DNA of 8,826 bases from Eubacterium sp. (GCA_024687845.1 JAILEL010000169.1:1-8826), one strand, 5' to 3'. Positions 1 through 7,818 are shown, counted from the first letter of the stretch. The notes: generated by a model not told the origin, from the sequence alone. A program made the numbers and translations.

Positions 1-1653
1 ATGAGAAAGAAATTACTTATCGCAGCACTGGCTGCAACAACAACTATGTCCTTATTCACAGGATGTGGACAAACAGAAGACGCTACTACAACTCAGCAGG
101 AAACTGAAGCGACTACTGCTGAAGAAGCAGAGGTAACTACAGAGGCTGCTACTGAAGCTGAAAAGAGTGATGAGGAAAAGGCTAAGGAAGTGGCAGATCT
201 TATCGATGCTATCTATGTTCAGGAGAGAACAGATGAGACAGATGAACTCTGTGCTAAGGCTAAGGCAGCATGGGACGCACTTACAGATGCTCAGAAGGAA
301 ATGGTAGAAGGCGAAAATGCTGATCCAGATTATTTTGGAAGAGATACTGGTGATGCATCTAAGGACGATCCACTCAATGCTGATGATATCGGTAAGAATG
401 AGATTCTTGTTGTAAGCTTTGGTACTTCTTTTAATGAAAGCCGAGCTGAGGATATAAGCGGTGTTGAAAAAGCTATTGCAGATGCCAATCCATCATGGTC
501 AGTAAGAAGAGCATTTACTGCTCAGATTATAATCAACCATGTTCAGGCAAGAGATGATGAGAAGATTGATAATGTTGATCAGGCTCTTGAGAGAGCTGTA
601 AATAATGGTGTTAAGAACCTCGTTGTTCAGCCAACTCATCTTATGCATGGTGCTGAATATGATGAACTTACAGCTGCACTTGATAAGTATAGGGATAAGT
701 TTGACAGTGTATCAGTTGCTGAACCACTTCTTGGAGAGGTTGGAAATGATGCTACTGTAATAAATGATGACAAGAAAGCTGTTGCAGAGGCTGTTGTAGA
801 TACAGCAGTTAAGACTGCAGGTTTTGATAGCCTTGACGCTGCTGCAGAGGATGGAACTGCATTTGTATTCATGGGACATGGTACAGCTCATACTGCAAAG
901 ATAAGCTATAGCCAGATGGCAACTCAGATGAAGGAGCTTGGATACGAGAATGTATTCGTTGGTACTGTTGAGGGTGAGCCAGAAGAAACAGCATGTGATA
1001 AAGTAATCGAAGCTGTTAAGGAAGCTGGATATAAAAAAGTAGTTCTTCGCCCGCTTATGGTTGTTGCAGGTGATCACGCTAACAACGATATGGCTGGTGA
1101 TGAGGAAGATTCATGGAAGAGTATGTTTAATGCTTCTGGTGCATTTGATTCAGTTGATTGTCAGATAGAAGGACTTGGAAGAATAGATGCAGTCAAAGAG
1201 CTTTATGTGGCTCACACAGCTGCTGCTCTTGATGCCGTGGATGCAACTGCAACAGATGCTTCAAGTACAGATGCTGCTGATTCAAAGACAGATCTTGCAG
1301 ATGGTGAATATCAGGTTAAGTTTACAACAGACAGCTCAATGTTCAAAGTAAACGAGGCTTTAAAGGATATGGGAACATTAACTGTTAAGGATGGTAAAAT
1401 GACAATCCATATCAGTCTTTCATCTGAAAATATAGTTAATCTGTTCCCGGGAACTTCAGATGATGCTCAGAAGGACGGAGCAGAGCTGCTTCAGCCTACA
1501 AAAGATGAAGTAAAGTATGATGATGGAACAACAGAAACTGTAAATGGTTTCGATGTTCCTGTTCCATATCTTGATAAGGAATTCGATCTTGCACTTATCG
1601 GAACAAAGGGAAAGTGGTATGATCATAAGGTAGTAGTTGCATCACCACAGTAG
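1..1653 (+). CDS. cbiK: Lipid-anchored CbiK-type sirohydrochlorin cobaltochelatase with extra domains
   Basis: CbiK-family enzymes insert Co2+ into sirohydrochlorin in the anaerobic B12 pathway. Residues 1-22 are a lipoprotein signal peptide (KK, hydrophobic core, then FTGC with Cys22 as lipidation site). An acidic Thr/Glu/Ala linker follows to about 58. Residues 60-105 look like a helical mini-domain (LIDAI, then AKAAWDALTDAQKEMV), a pattern I associate with Firmicute surface-protein repeats. The chelatase core spans about 132-412, with SFGTS at 139-143, His293 in MGHGT, Glu324 and Glu326 in GTVEGEP, and His359 in AGDHANND. The two His and the Glu match the metal-binding set known for CbiK. 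A low-complexity linker leads to a beta-rich domain at about 434-548. At 550 residues it is roughly twice a cytoplasmic CbiK. It ends in tandem stops (TAG TAA), 12 bases before the next gene. The family call is firm. The physiological substrate is uncertain because the protein should be outside the membrane. The start at base 1 leaves its RBS unseen. Confidence 0.9.
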   Translation: MRKKLLIAALAATTTMSLFTGCGQTEDATTTQQETEATTAEEAEVTTEAATEAEKSDEEKAKEVADLIDAIYVQERTDETDELCAKAKAAWDALTDAQKEMVEGENADPDYFGRDTGDASKDDPLNADDIGKNEILVVSFGTSFNESRAEDISGVEKAIADANPSWSVRRAFTAQIIINHVQARDDEKIDNVDQALERAVNNGVKNLVVQPTHLMHGAEYDELTAALDKYRDKFDSVSVAEPLLGEVGNDATVINDDKKAVAEAVVDTAVKTAGFDSLDAAAEDGTAFVFMGHGTAHTAKISYSQMATQMKELGYENVFVGTVEGEPEETACDKVIEAVKEAGYKKVVLRPLMVVAGDHANNDMAGDEEDSWKSMFNASGAFDSVDCQIEGLGRIDAVKELYVAHTAAALDAVDATATDASSTDAADSKTDLADGEYQVKFTTDSSMFKVNEALKDMGTLTVKDGKMTIHISLSSENIVNLFPGTSDDAQKDGAELLQPTKDEVKYDDGTTETVNGFDVPVPYLDKEFDLALIGTKGKWYDHKVVVASPQ

Positions 1654-1665
1654 TAAGGAAATATC

Positions 1666-3276
1666 ATGGCAAAAATAAAATCATTAAAAAACTATATAGT
1701 TTTTCTATGCATTTTTTTAGGAATGATCAGTGTAACCTCCTGCGCTTCGCAGGGGGTTATTTCTGATAATCAGGATAATCAGAATCCTGTAAATCAGCAG
1801 GATAGTATTCCGGACGGTGAATCAAACGACGGGAATACAAAAGAAATCTATCAGGTAGATATTACATTTGAAGGTGGAACCGGAAAGGCTTACATCAAAT
1901 CTCCGGTTGAAGTAACCAGTGTGGATGGACAGATGACTGCGAAGTTCGTTTGGAGCAGTAAGAATTATGACTATATGATAGTCGATGGAATAAAATACGA
2001 AAATGAAAATAATGGTGGTGAATCTACCTTCACCGTTCCTATAGATAACATAAATGAGCCACTTACGGTTATCGGTGATACAGTGGCTATGAGCACTCCT
2101 CATGAGATTGAATATGTAATTACCTGGGGAAAAAAGGAAGTAACTCAGACTGAGGATAATATTGATGATTCTGTAAATACCGATAAGGAAGAAATAAAAA
2201 AGGCTGTAAGAGAGGCTGTTGAAGGAGTCTTATCAGAAACATCGTATGGCAATTCTGAATTAAAATATGCGACATGCTTTGAGATTGATAAATACGGTGA
2301 TTACGCACTTATCTCGATTGAGAATTCAGGTTACTACCTGGTTGTTCCAGAAAATGCCAAGATCCCAGATGGACTGCCTGAAGAGGTTATTATTCTGCAG
2401 AAACCACTGGATAAAACCTATCTTGTATCAACCTCTGCGATGGATCTTATTAATACCTGCAACGCTCTTGATATGGTAAAGCTTTCCGGGGCGAAGGAAA
2501 GTGACTGGTATATCGAAGAAGCAAGGGATGCGATGAAAGCAGGAACTATTAAGTATGCGGGAAAATACAGAGCACCTGATTATGAACTGATACTTAGCAG
2601 TGGATGTAATCTTGCAATAGAGAATACCATGATTTACCACGAGCCTGCCGCAAAAGCCAAGCTTGAAGAACTAGGGATTCCGGTTCTTGTGGAAACCTCA
2701 AGCTATGAAAATCATCCACTTGGCAGACTTGAGTGGATTAAGTTATATGGAGTTTTATTTGATAAAGAGACAGAAGCTGATAATTATTTTAATGAGCAGC
2801 TCAGCATTATAGAGCCTATTATGCAGGAAAAGAAAAATACTGGTAAAACAGTTGCATTTTTTCACGTGACTGCAAATGGACTCATCAATGTCAGAAAGCC
2901 TGGGGATTATATAACCAAAATGATAGAGCTTTCAGGAGGCAATTACATCCCCGCTTCTATAGGTAATCAGGAGAGTGATGAGGAAAATGCACTTTCAACC
3001 ATGAATATGCAGATGGAAGACTTCTATACGGAGGCATCCAAGGCTGATATAATAATCTACAATAGCACTATAGGTGGTGAGATAACTTCCATCGATGAGC
3101 TGACTAAAAAGAACGAACTCTTTAAAGATTTTAAGGCTGTTAAAGATAAAAAAGTTTATTGTACAGAACGAAATCTATTTCAGCAGACTACAGGAATGGC
3201 TGAGTTTATGAGCGATTTAAATGCCATTTTGAATGACGAGGATAGAGACTTCGAGTACATTAATTTTGTTGATTGA
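1666..3276 (+). CDS. btuF: Lipoprotein with N-terminal beta domain and BtuF/FepB-like corrinoid-binding domain
   Basis: Solute-binding component of an ABC importer, anchored outside the membrane. Residues 1-26 are a lipoprotein signal peptide ending in VTSC (Cys26). A Gln/Asn/Asp-rich spacer follows, then a beta domain at about 61-155 (YQVDITFEGG, DGQMT at 87-91, WSSKNYDYM at 96-104, MSTPHEIEY). A charged helical linker covers about 165-193. The remaining part, about 194-530, is a periplasmic-binding-protein class III (TroA/BtuF-like) fold, with YAGKYRAPDYE at 297-307 and SSYENHPLGRLEWIKLYG at 345-362, wording I know from clostridial members. The start is set by AAGGA (1656-1660), five bases before ATG. 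It is followed by a permease and an ATPase and embedded among cob genes, so a corrinoid ligand is the best inference. Haem, a siderophore or another tetrapyrrole is possible, since the family is shared with iron importers. Confidence 0.85.
   Translation: MAKIKSLKNYIVFLCIFLGMISVTSCASQGVISDNQDNQNPVNQQDSIPDGESNDGNTKEIYQVDITFEGGTGKAYIKSPVEVTSVDGQMTAKFVWSSKNYDYMIVDGIKYENENNGGESTFTVPIDNINEPLTVIGDTVAMSTPHEIEYVITWGKKEVTQTEDNIDDSVNTDKEEIKKAVREAVEGVLSETSYGNSELKYATCFEIDKYGDYALISIENSGYYLVVPENAKIPDGLPEEVIILQKPLDKTYLVSTSAMDLINTCNALDMVKLSGAKESDWYIEEARDAMKAGTIKYAGKYRAPDYELILSSGCNLAIENTMIYHEPAAKAKLEELGIPVLVETSSYENHPLGRLEWIKLYGVLFDKETEADNYFNEQLSIIEPIMQEKKNTGKTVAFFHVTANGLINVRKPGDYITKMIELSGGNYIPASIGNQESDEENALSTMNMQMEDFYTEASKADIIIYNSTIGGEITSIDELTKKNELFKDFKAVKDKKVYCTERNLFQQTTGMAEFMSDLNAILNDEDRDFEYINFVD
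1732..1760 (+). promoter_or_regulatory. Strong intragenic hairpin near the start of the binding-protein gene
   Basis: The left arm TAACCTCCTGCG (1733-1744) pairs with CGCAGGGGGTTA (1748-1759) across a three-base loop CTT. This gives 12 continuous pairs with one G-U wobble, plus a flanking G-U at 1732/1760. The bases after it (TTTCTG) are only moderately T-rich, so it is not a textbook terminator. It lies about 67 bases inside the second gene, over the codons for the lipidation Cys and the next few residues. It could attenuate transcription between the chelatase and the importer, protect the 3' end of the upstream message, or slow ribosomes. The pairing is seen directly; the role is inferred. 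Confidence 0.45.
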
Positions 3277-3311
3277 TTTTTTGTTTCATATAAGTGATTC
3301 CTATAATAGAC

Positions 3312-3318
3312 GAGGAAG
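3312..3318 (+). promoter_or_regulatory. Shine-Dalgarno site that decides the permease start
   Basis: GAGGAAG lies five bases before ATG 3324. The longest frame could begin at GTG 3294, but no purine-rich site precedes that codon. A second possibility is ATG 3345 or 3348, with AAAAGGA (3331-3337) upstream, which would start the protein as MMNKKRS or MNKKRS just before the first membrane helix. I prefer 3324, with 3345/3348 as a real alternative. Confidence 0.55.
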
Positions 3319-3323
3319 ACTTG

Positions 3324-4358
3324 ATGATAAAAAAGGACGGATGGATGATGAATAAAAAACGAAGTATTATATTTTTTATTTTGGTAATAATTCTTATAGC
3401 CGGACTTTTTTGGATTAATATTATTTTTGGGAGTACTTCAGTTTCTACAAGTGATATTCTTAAAATTCTTGCTGGTGACAGGGCGGATGCTATGAGTACT
3501 AGTATTATCATGAGTATTAGATTTCCAAGGACGGTTTCAGCGCTTCTTCTTGGGGGAGCTCTGGCTCTTTCTGGTTATCTGCTCCAGACCTTTTTTGGTA
3601 ATCCGATTGTTGGTCCATTTGTACTTGGAATATCTTCGGGAGCGAAGCTTTCCGTCGCTATCTTCATGATATTTTTCTTATCTATTGGAAGAGAAATGGG
3701 ACTTAATATGATGGTCCTGTCAGCTTTCATCGGTGCGAGTCTGGCAATGGTCTTCGTGCTGATCATTTCGATAAAAGTAAAGAGTATGAGCGTTTTAGTT
3801 GTTTGTGGAATAATGATCGGATATATATGCTCAGCTATTACTGATTTTGTTGTTACCTTTGCAGATGACTCAAATATCATTAATCTTCATAACTGGTCTA
3901 TGGGAAGTCTCTCTGGAGTGAACTGGGACGAGATAAAAGTTATTACGTTTATAGTGTTAGTTAGTATCATTATGACACTAACTATATTGAAACCGATGAA
4001 TGCATACAGGCTTGGTGAAGAGTATGCCAGAAGTGTTGGAATCAATATTTCCTTTCTCAGAGCTATGCTTATCTTTATTTCAAGTCTTCTTGCAGCTTGT
4101 GTTACAGCCTTTGCAGGTCCGATATCCTTTGTTGGAATTGCAGTTCCGCATCTGGTCAGGCAGTGTTTAAAAACAGATAGTTCATATGTGATGATACCGG
4201 CAAGCTTCCTAGGAGGTGCGGCTATTACACTTTTCTGTGACTTAATAGCGAGGACGATATTTGCACCAACAGAGGTAAGTATCAGCTCTGTTACAGCAGT
4301 ATTCCTTGTTCCAGTGGTGATATTTATGATGTTAAAAAGAAATGCAACTGTTCAGTAA
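3324..4358 (+). CDS. btuC: FecCD/BtuC-type ABC importer permease
   Basis: Integral membrane subunit that forms the channel of a class II ABC importer for corrinoids or siderophore-like ligands. From ATG 3324 it has 344 residues, close to the usual 330-350. It is hydrophobic throughout, with a first helix at about 14-35 preceded by NKKR. Family motifs are RFPRT near 70, the NPIVGPFVLG stretch at 93-102, the HNWSMGSL segment, and GPISFVGIAVPHLVR at 265-279, which includes the cytoplasmic loop that contacts the ATPase. It follows the binding-protein gene after 47 bases and precedes the ATPase fusion by 39 bases, so the transporter is complete in the order binding protein, permease, ATPase. Ligand choice cannot be read from the permease itself; neighbouring cob genes favour corrinoids. 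The exact start is uncertain (3324 versus 3345/3348). Confidence 0.88.
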   Translation: MIKKDGWMMNKKRSIIFFILVIILIAGLFWINIIFGSTSVSTSDILKILAGDRADAMSTSIIMSIRFPRTVSALLLGGALALSGYLLQTFFGNPIVGPFVLGISSGAKLSVAIFMIFFLSIGREMGLNMMVLSAFIGASLAMVFVLIISIKVKSMSVLVVCGIMIGYICSAITDFVVTFADDSNIINLHNWSMGSLSGVNWDEIKVITFIVLVSIIMTLTILKPMNAYRLGEEYARSVGINISFLRAMLIFISSLLAACVTAFAGPISFVGIAVPHLVRQCLKTDSSYVMIPASFLGGAAITLFCDLIARTIFAPTEVSISSVTAVFLVPVVIFMMLKRNATVQ

Positions 4359-4397
4359 GCAGGTAAGAATTAATGTTAAGATTTAGGGATAAAAGAT

Positions 4398-6728
4398 ATG
4401 TCAGATAATCAGGGAATCAGAGCGGAAAAATTAAATATTGGATATAAATCTGACTTGATAAGGGATATAAGCTTTTCGGTTCAACCAGGTAAGATAGTTA
4501 CTCTTATCGGTCCTAATGGATGTGGCAAGACAACTCTGCTTAAGACGTTAACTGGAGAGCTTGCTGCGCGTGGGGGTGTTATCTATATAGATGGTACTGA
4601 TAAGCAGTCTCTTAAGGCTTCTGAGATTGCAAAATGTATGTCTCTGGTAATGACCTATAAGATAAAGCCGGAGCTTATGACCTGCAGAGAGGTTGTTGAG
4701 ATTGGAAGATATCCCTATACAGGCCGTCTTGGTATTTTGTCTGAGAATGATAGAGAAAAAGTTGAAGAAGCTATGAAATGGACCGATATATCGGAGCTTG
4801 GAGAAAAGCTTTTTTCTGATATTAGTGATGGACAGAAACAGAGAGTTCTTCTCGCGAGAGCTATCTGTCAGGAACCGAAAATCCTAATCTTAGATGAGCC
4901 TACCTCATTCTTGGATATAATGCATAAGATTGATATTCTTCAGAAAATAAGAGATTATGTAAAAGAAAAGAATATTGCAGTTCTGATGTCTCTCCATGAA
5001 CTTGAAATAGCGAGAAATATATCTGATATCATAGTTGCTATGGGAGAAGGTGAGATTCAGAAAATCGGAACTCCTCGTGAGGTTTTTTCTGAAAGGTTTA
5101 TCAGAAAGCTTTATCATATTGAAGGAATGAATACTGAGCTTCTGGGAAATATGCCATGGTATGAGGATTCTGATGATGCAGAAAGTCCGCTGAGAGCCGA
5201 AGGCTTGAAAGCTTCTGATGATTCACAGAATAATGGAAAAGCCAAGGTTATTATGATACAGGGAACCATGTCCAATGCGGGAAAGAGCGTTATTGCTGCT
5301 GGTCTCTGCAGGATTTTTTCTGATGATGGATACAGGGTTGCTCCATTTAAGTCACAGAATATGGCGCTTAATTCTTACATAACTAAAGAAGGTCTTGAAA
5401 TGGGAAGGGCTCAGGTTATGCAGGCAGAATGTGCCAGAATAGAACCTATGACTATTATGAATCCCATCCTTTTAAAGCCGACCAGCGACACAGGTTCTCA
5501 GGTTATTGTGAATGGAAAAGTAGTTGGAAATATGAAGGCTATGGAATATTTCCGTCATAAAAAGGATTACATTAAAGATATTCGGGATGCCTATGATAGA
5601 ATCGCTGATATGGTGGATATTATAGTGGTAGAAGGTGCAGGTTCACCTGTTGAAATGAATCTTAAGGAAGACGATATAGTAAACATGGGCCTGGCTGAGA
5701 TGCTAGATGCCCCTGTTCTGCTCGTTGGTGATATTGATAGAGGCGGAATATTTCCACAGCTTCTGGGTACGCTCGATCTTTTTGAAGAAAATGAGCGAAA
5801 AAGAGTAAAGGGGCTTATTGTTAATAAATTCAGAGGAGACAGCCGTCTTTTTGAGGATGGAGTTAAGATTCTCGAGGAACGTGGCAAAACAAAAGTAGTT
5901 GGTGTGGTTCCATTTTTGAAGGTGAGCTTAGATGATGAGGATTCTCTGTCAGATAGATTTGAGAAGCGTGAGGCTAAAGAGTTTGATATAGCAGTCATCA
6001 GACTGAATCATATTTCCAACTTTACAGATTTTGATACCTTTGAACAACTTGAAGAGGTATCGGTGAGATACATTACAGATTCCCGGGAACTTGGTAGTCC
6101 GGATATGATAATTCTTCCAGGCTCAAAGAATACGCTGGCTGACCTTAGAGCGATTAAAGAATGTGGATTAGGCAGCTCTATAATTGAAAGGGCTAAGTCT
6201 GGAACATGCATTTTCGGAATATGCGGTGGTTATCAAATGCTGGGACGTAAAGTGGAAGATCCGTATGGAGTTGAGGGTTCGGTCGATAGTGAGGAAGGAC
6301 TCGGACTGCTTCCGGTAGATACGATTTTGGAAGAGGAAAAGGTACGGACGAATTATTCTGGAAATGTTGCAGGTGCTACAGGGGTTCTGAGCGGTTTAGG
6401 TGATTTGGAAGTTGAGGGATACGAGATTCATATGGGTAAAACAGTTCCATATGAAGATATATCTATGTTTACTTCGGAAGATACTGGTTACTGTAGTGGT
6501 AACATCTATGGCACATATATTCATGGATTTTTTGATAAAAAGGAAATAGCTGCCAGTATAATAGACAGTATCGCAAGGCAAAAGGGCAAAAATATATCCT
6601 TGGATAATATGAAGAATTATTCAGAATATAAAGATAGTCAATATGACCTGTTGGCGTCGGGGCTTAGAGAGAGTTTTGATATGGATTACATTTATGAGAT
6701 TATGGGATTAAAAAATGACAAGAGATGA
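4398..6728 (+). CDS. cbiP: Fusion of BtuD/FecE-type ABC ATPase and cobyric acid synthase CbiP
   Basis: A 776-residue bifunctional protein. The ABC ATPase covers about 1-255: Walker A GPNGCGKTT at 38-46, signature SDGQ at 143-146, Walker B ILILDEP with Asp166-Glu167, and switch His200. It should power the permease encoded just upstream. A polar linker (about 250-282) joins it to a full-length CbiP/CobQ (about 283-776), which uses ATP and glutamine to amidate side chains b, d, e and g of adenosylcobyrinic acid a,c-diamide, giving cobyric acid. The synthase shows the P-loop GTMSNAGKS at 289-297, the SQNMALNS motif, GDIDRGGIF, GSKNT at 575-579, glutaminase nucleophile Cys609 in GICGGYQMLG, and His709 in YIHGF. 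No stop or frame change interrupts the join. AGGGA (4384-4388) precedes ATG by nine bases. The end overlaps cobT by 14 bases. Both halves keep their catalytic residues, so both activities are expected. A separate internal start for CbiP at 5253 is possible. Confidence 0.92.
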   Translation: MSDNQGIRAEKLNIGYKSDLIRDISFSVQPGKIVTLIGPNGCGKTTLLKTLTGELAARGGVIYIDGTDKQSLKASEIAKCMSLVMTYKIKPELMTCREVVEIGRYPYTGRLGILSENDREKVEEAMKWTDISELGEKLFSDISDGQKQRVLLARAICQEPKILILDEPTSFLDIMHKIDILQKIRDYVKEKNIAVLMSLHELEIARNISDIIVAMGEGEIQKIGTPREVFSERFIRKLYHIEGMNTELLGNMPWYEDSDDAESPLRAEGLKASDDSQNNGKAKVIMIQGTMSNAGKSVIAAGLCRIFSDDGYRVAPFKSQNMALNSYITKEGLEMGRAQVMQAECARIEPMTIMNPILLKPTSDTGSQVIVNGKVVGNMKAMEYFRHKKDYIKDIRDAYDRIADMVDIIVVEGAGSPVEMNLKEDDIVNMGLAEMLDAPVLLVGDIDRGGIFPQLLGTLDLFEENERKRVKGLIVNKFRGDSRLFEDGVKILEERGKTKVVGVVPFLKVSLDDEDSLSDRFEKREAKEFDIAVIRLNHISNFTDFDTFEQLEEVSVRYITDSRELGSPDMIILPGSKNTLADLRAIKECGLGSSIIERAKSGTCIFGICGGYQMLGRKVEDPYGVEGSVDSEEGLGLLPVDTILEEEKVRTNYSGNVAGATGVLSGLGDLEVEGYEIHMGKTVPYEDISMFTSEDTGYCSGNIYGTYIHGFFDKKEIAASIIDSIARQKGKNISLDNMKNYSEYKDSQYDLLASGLRESFDMDYIYEIMGLKNDKR

Positions 6729-7818
6729 ACTGTTTTCTATTAGAATAACGGAGCCAGATCAGGAGATACAGAAGAAATCCAAAAAAGAATGGGATAGCAT
6801 TGCAAAGCCTATAGATGGTCTTGGAAGCTTTGAAGATATTGTAAGCCGGATAGCGGCAGTACAGGGAAAGGTAATTCCGGAGATTAGCCGTAAGGCTCTT
6901 ATTATTATGTGTGCCGACAATGGTGTTGTTGAAGAAGGTGTTTCGCAGACAAGCCAGGATGTAACAAGAGCAGTCGCTGAACTTATGGGACAAAAAAGGA
7001 GTTCAGTTGGTATAATGACTCAGGGCTATCCAATGGATTTTTTTGTATATGATATAGGAATTAATTCTGAGGATACACCGAGTGGTGTGATTAATGCTAA
7101 AGTTCGAAAAGGCACTGGAAACTTTACTCGGGAGGCAGCTATGGAAGAGTCGGAGTGTCTTGCGGCTATTCAGACTGGAATAGATGCTGTAAAAAAATGT
7201 AGAGATGCAGGCTATAATATCCTTGCTACCGGTGAAATGGGAATCGGAAATACCACCACCAGTACTGCTCTGCTATGTGCTCTAATGGGGGTGAATCCTA
7301 AAGAATTCACAGGAAAAGGAGCGGGACTTACAGATGATGGACTTATTAATAAAATACAGGTGATTGAAAAAGGCATAAGACTTCATTTGGAAAGTAGAGA
7401 TGGCGGGCAGGATTGGATCGGTCATGATATTAATTCAAAAGAAGAAGTGATAATGACTTTAAGCTGTCTTGGTGGTCTCGATATAGCTGGACTGGCAGGC
7501 GTTTTTATAGGTGGAGCCATTTACCACATTCCCATAGTAATCGATGGACTAATAAGTGCAGTGGCTGCGCTTATTGCTGAAAAACTTGTACCCGGCTGTA
7601 GGCAGTATATGTTTGCATCTCATATGGGGAGAGAAAAAGGAATGGACATAATACTTAAGGAGCTTTCGCTGAAACCAATAATACATGCAGATCTTGCACT
7701 TGGAGAGGGAACAGGAGCGATACTTCTTTTTCCAATGCTTGATATGGCGATGTCATTATATAAGAGTGGAACTTCATTTGGAGATACTGAGATAGAACAG
7801 TATGAAAGATTAGGTTGA
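6715..7818 (+). CDS. cobT: Nicotinate-nucleotide:dimethylbenzimidazole phosphoribosyltransferase
   Basis: CobT transfers ribose phosphate from nicotinate mononucleotide to 5,6-dimethylbenzimidazole or a related base, giving alpha-ribazole 5'-phosphate for the lower ligand of cobalamin. The 367-residue protein is close to the usual ~350. Recognisable motifs are LGSFEDI near the N-terminus, the ADNGVVEEGVSQ segment, GEMGIGNTTT at 173-182 (Glu174), the GKGAGL stretch, and LALGEGTGA at 327-335 with Glu331 in the place of the catalytic Glu of Salmonella CobT. The start lies inside the end of the preceding cbiP frame, a 14-base overlap, with only a weak purine-rich site (ATGGGA, about 6702-6707). 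This suggests translational coupling. No base-synthesis (bza) genes are in the window, so the natural lower-ligand base cannot be told from here. Confidence 0.95.
   Translation: MTRDELFSIRITEPDQEIQKKSKKEWDSIAKPIDGLGSFEDIVSRIAAVQGKVIPEISRKALIIMCADNGVVEEGVSQTSQDVTRAVAELMGQKRSSVGIMTQGYPMDFFVYDIGINSEDTPSGVINAKVRKGTGNFTREAAMEESECLAAIQTGIDAVKKCRDAGYNILATGEMGIGNTTTSTALLCALMGVNPKEFTGKGAGLTDDGLINKIQVIEKGIRLHLESRDGGQDWIGHDINSKEEVIMTLSCLGGLDIAGLAGVFIGGAIYHIPIVIDGLISAVAALIAEKLVPGCRQYMFASHMGREKGMDIILKELSLKPIIHADLALGEGTGAILLFPMLDMAMSLYKSGTSFGDTEIEQYERLG

Noticed and set aside
1..60. Cobalamin riboswitch controlling the operon
   Set aside because: The first gene starts at base 1, so no leader is available, and I see no riboswitch-like B12-box region in the other gaps, all of which are short.
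712..1077. 121-codon open frame on the minus strand within the chelatase gene
   Set aside because: Antisense to the conserved metal-binding region of CbiK, Cys/Ser/Asn-rich, and without family resemblance.
3281..3307. TATAAT at 3302-3307 as an internal promoter before the permease gene
   Set aside because: The best -35 candidate (TTGTTT at 3281) gives a 15-base spacer and poor match, and the site lies within a co-directional operon.
3294..3323. Upstream GTG start for the permease at 3294
   Set aside because: No ribosome site precedes it, and the added ten residues are polar and atypical of the family, whereas ATG 3324 has GAGGAAG five bases upstream.
5150..5250. Frameshift or lost stop creating an artificial ATPase-CbiP fusion
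   Set aside because: The frame is continuous with normal codon use through the linker and both flanking domains are complete. Raw-read error cannot be excluded, but nothing in the sequence suggests it.
5591..5998. 135-codon open frame on the minus strand
   Set aside because: It lies wholly inside the CbiP domain, is Ser/Thr/Pro-rich as expected of an antisense shadow, and has no recognisable motif.
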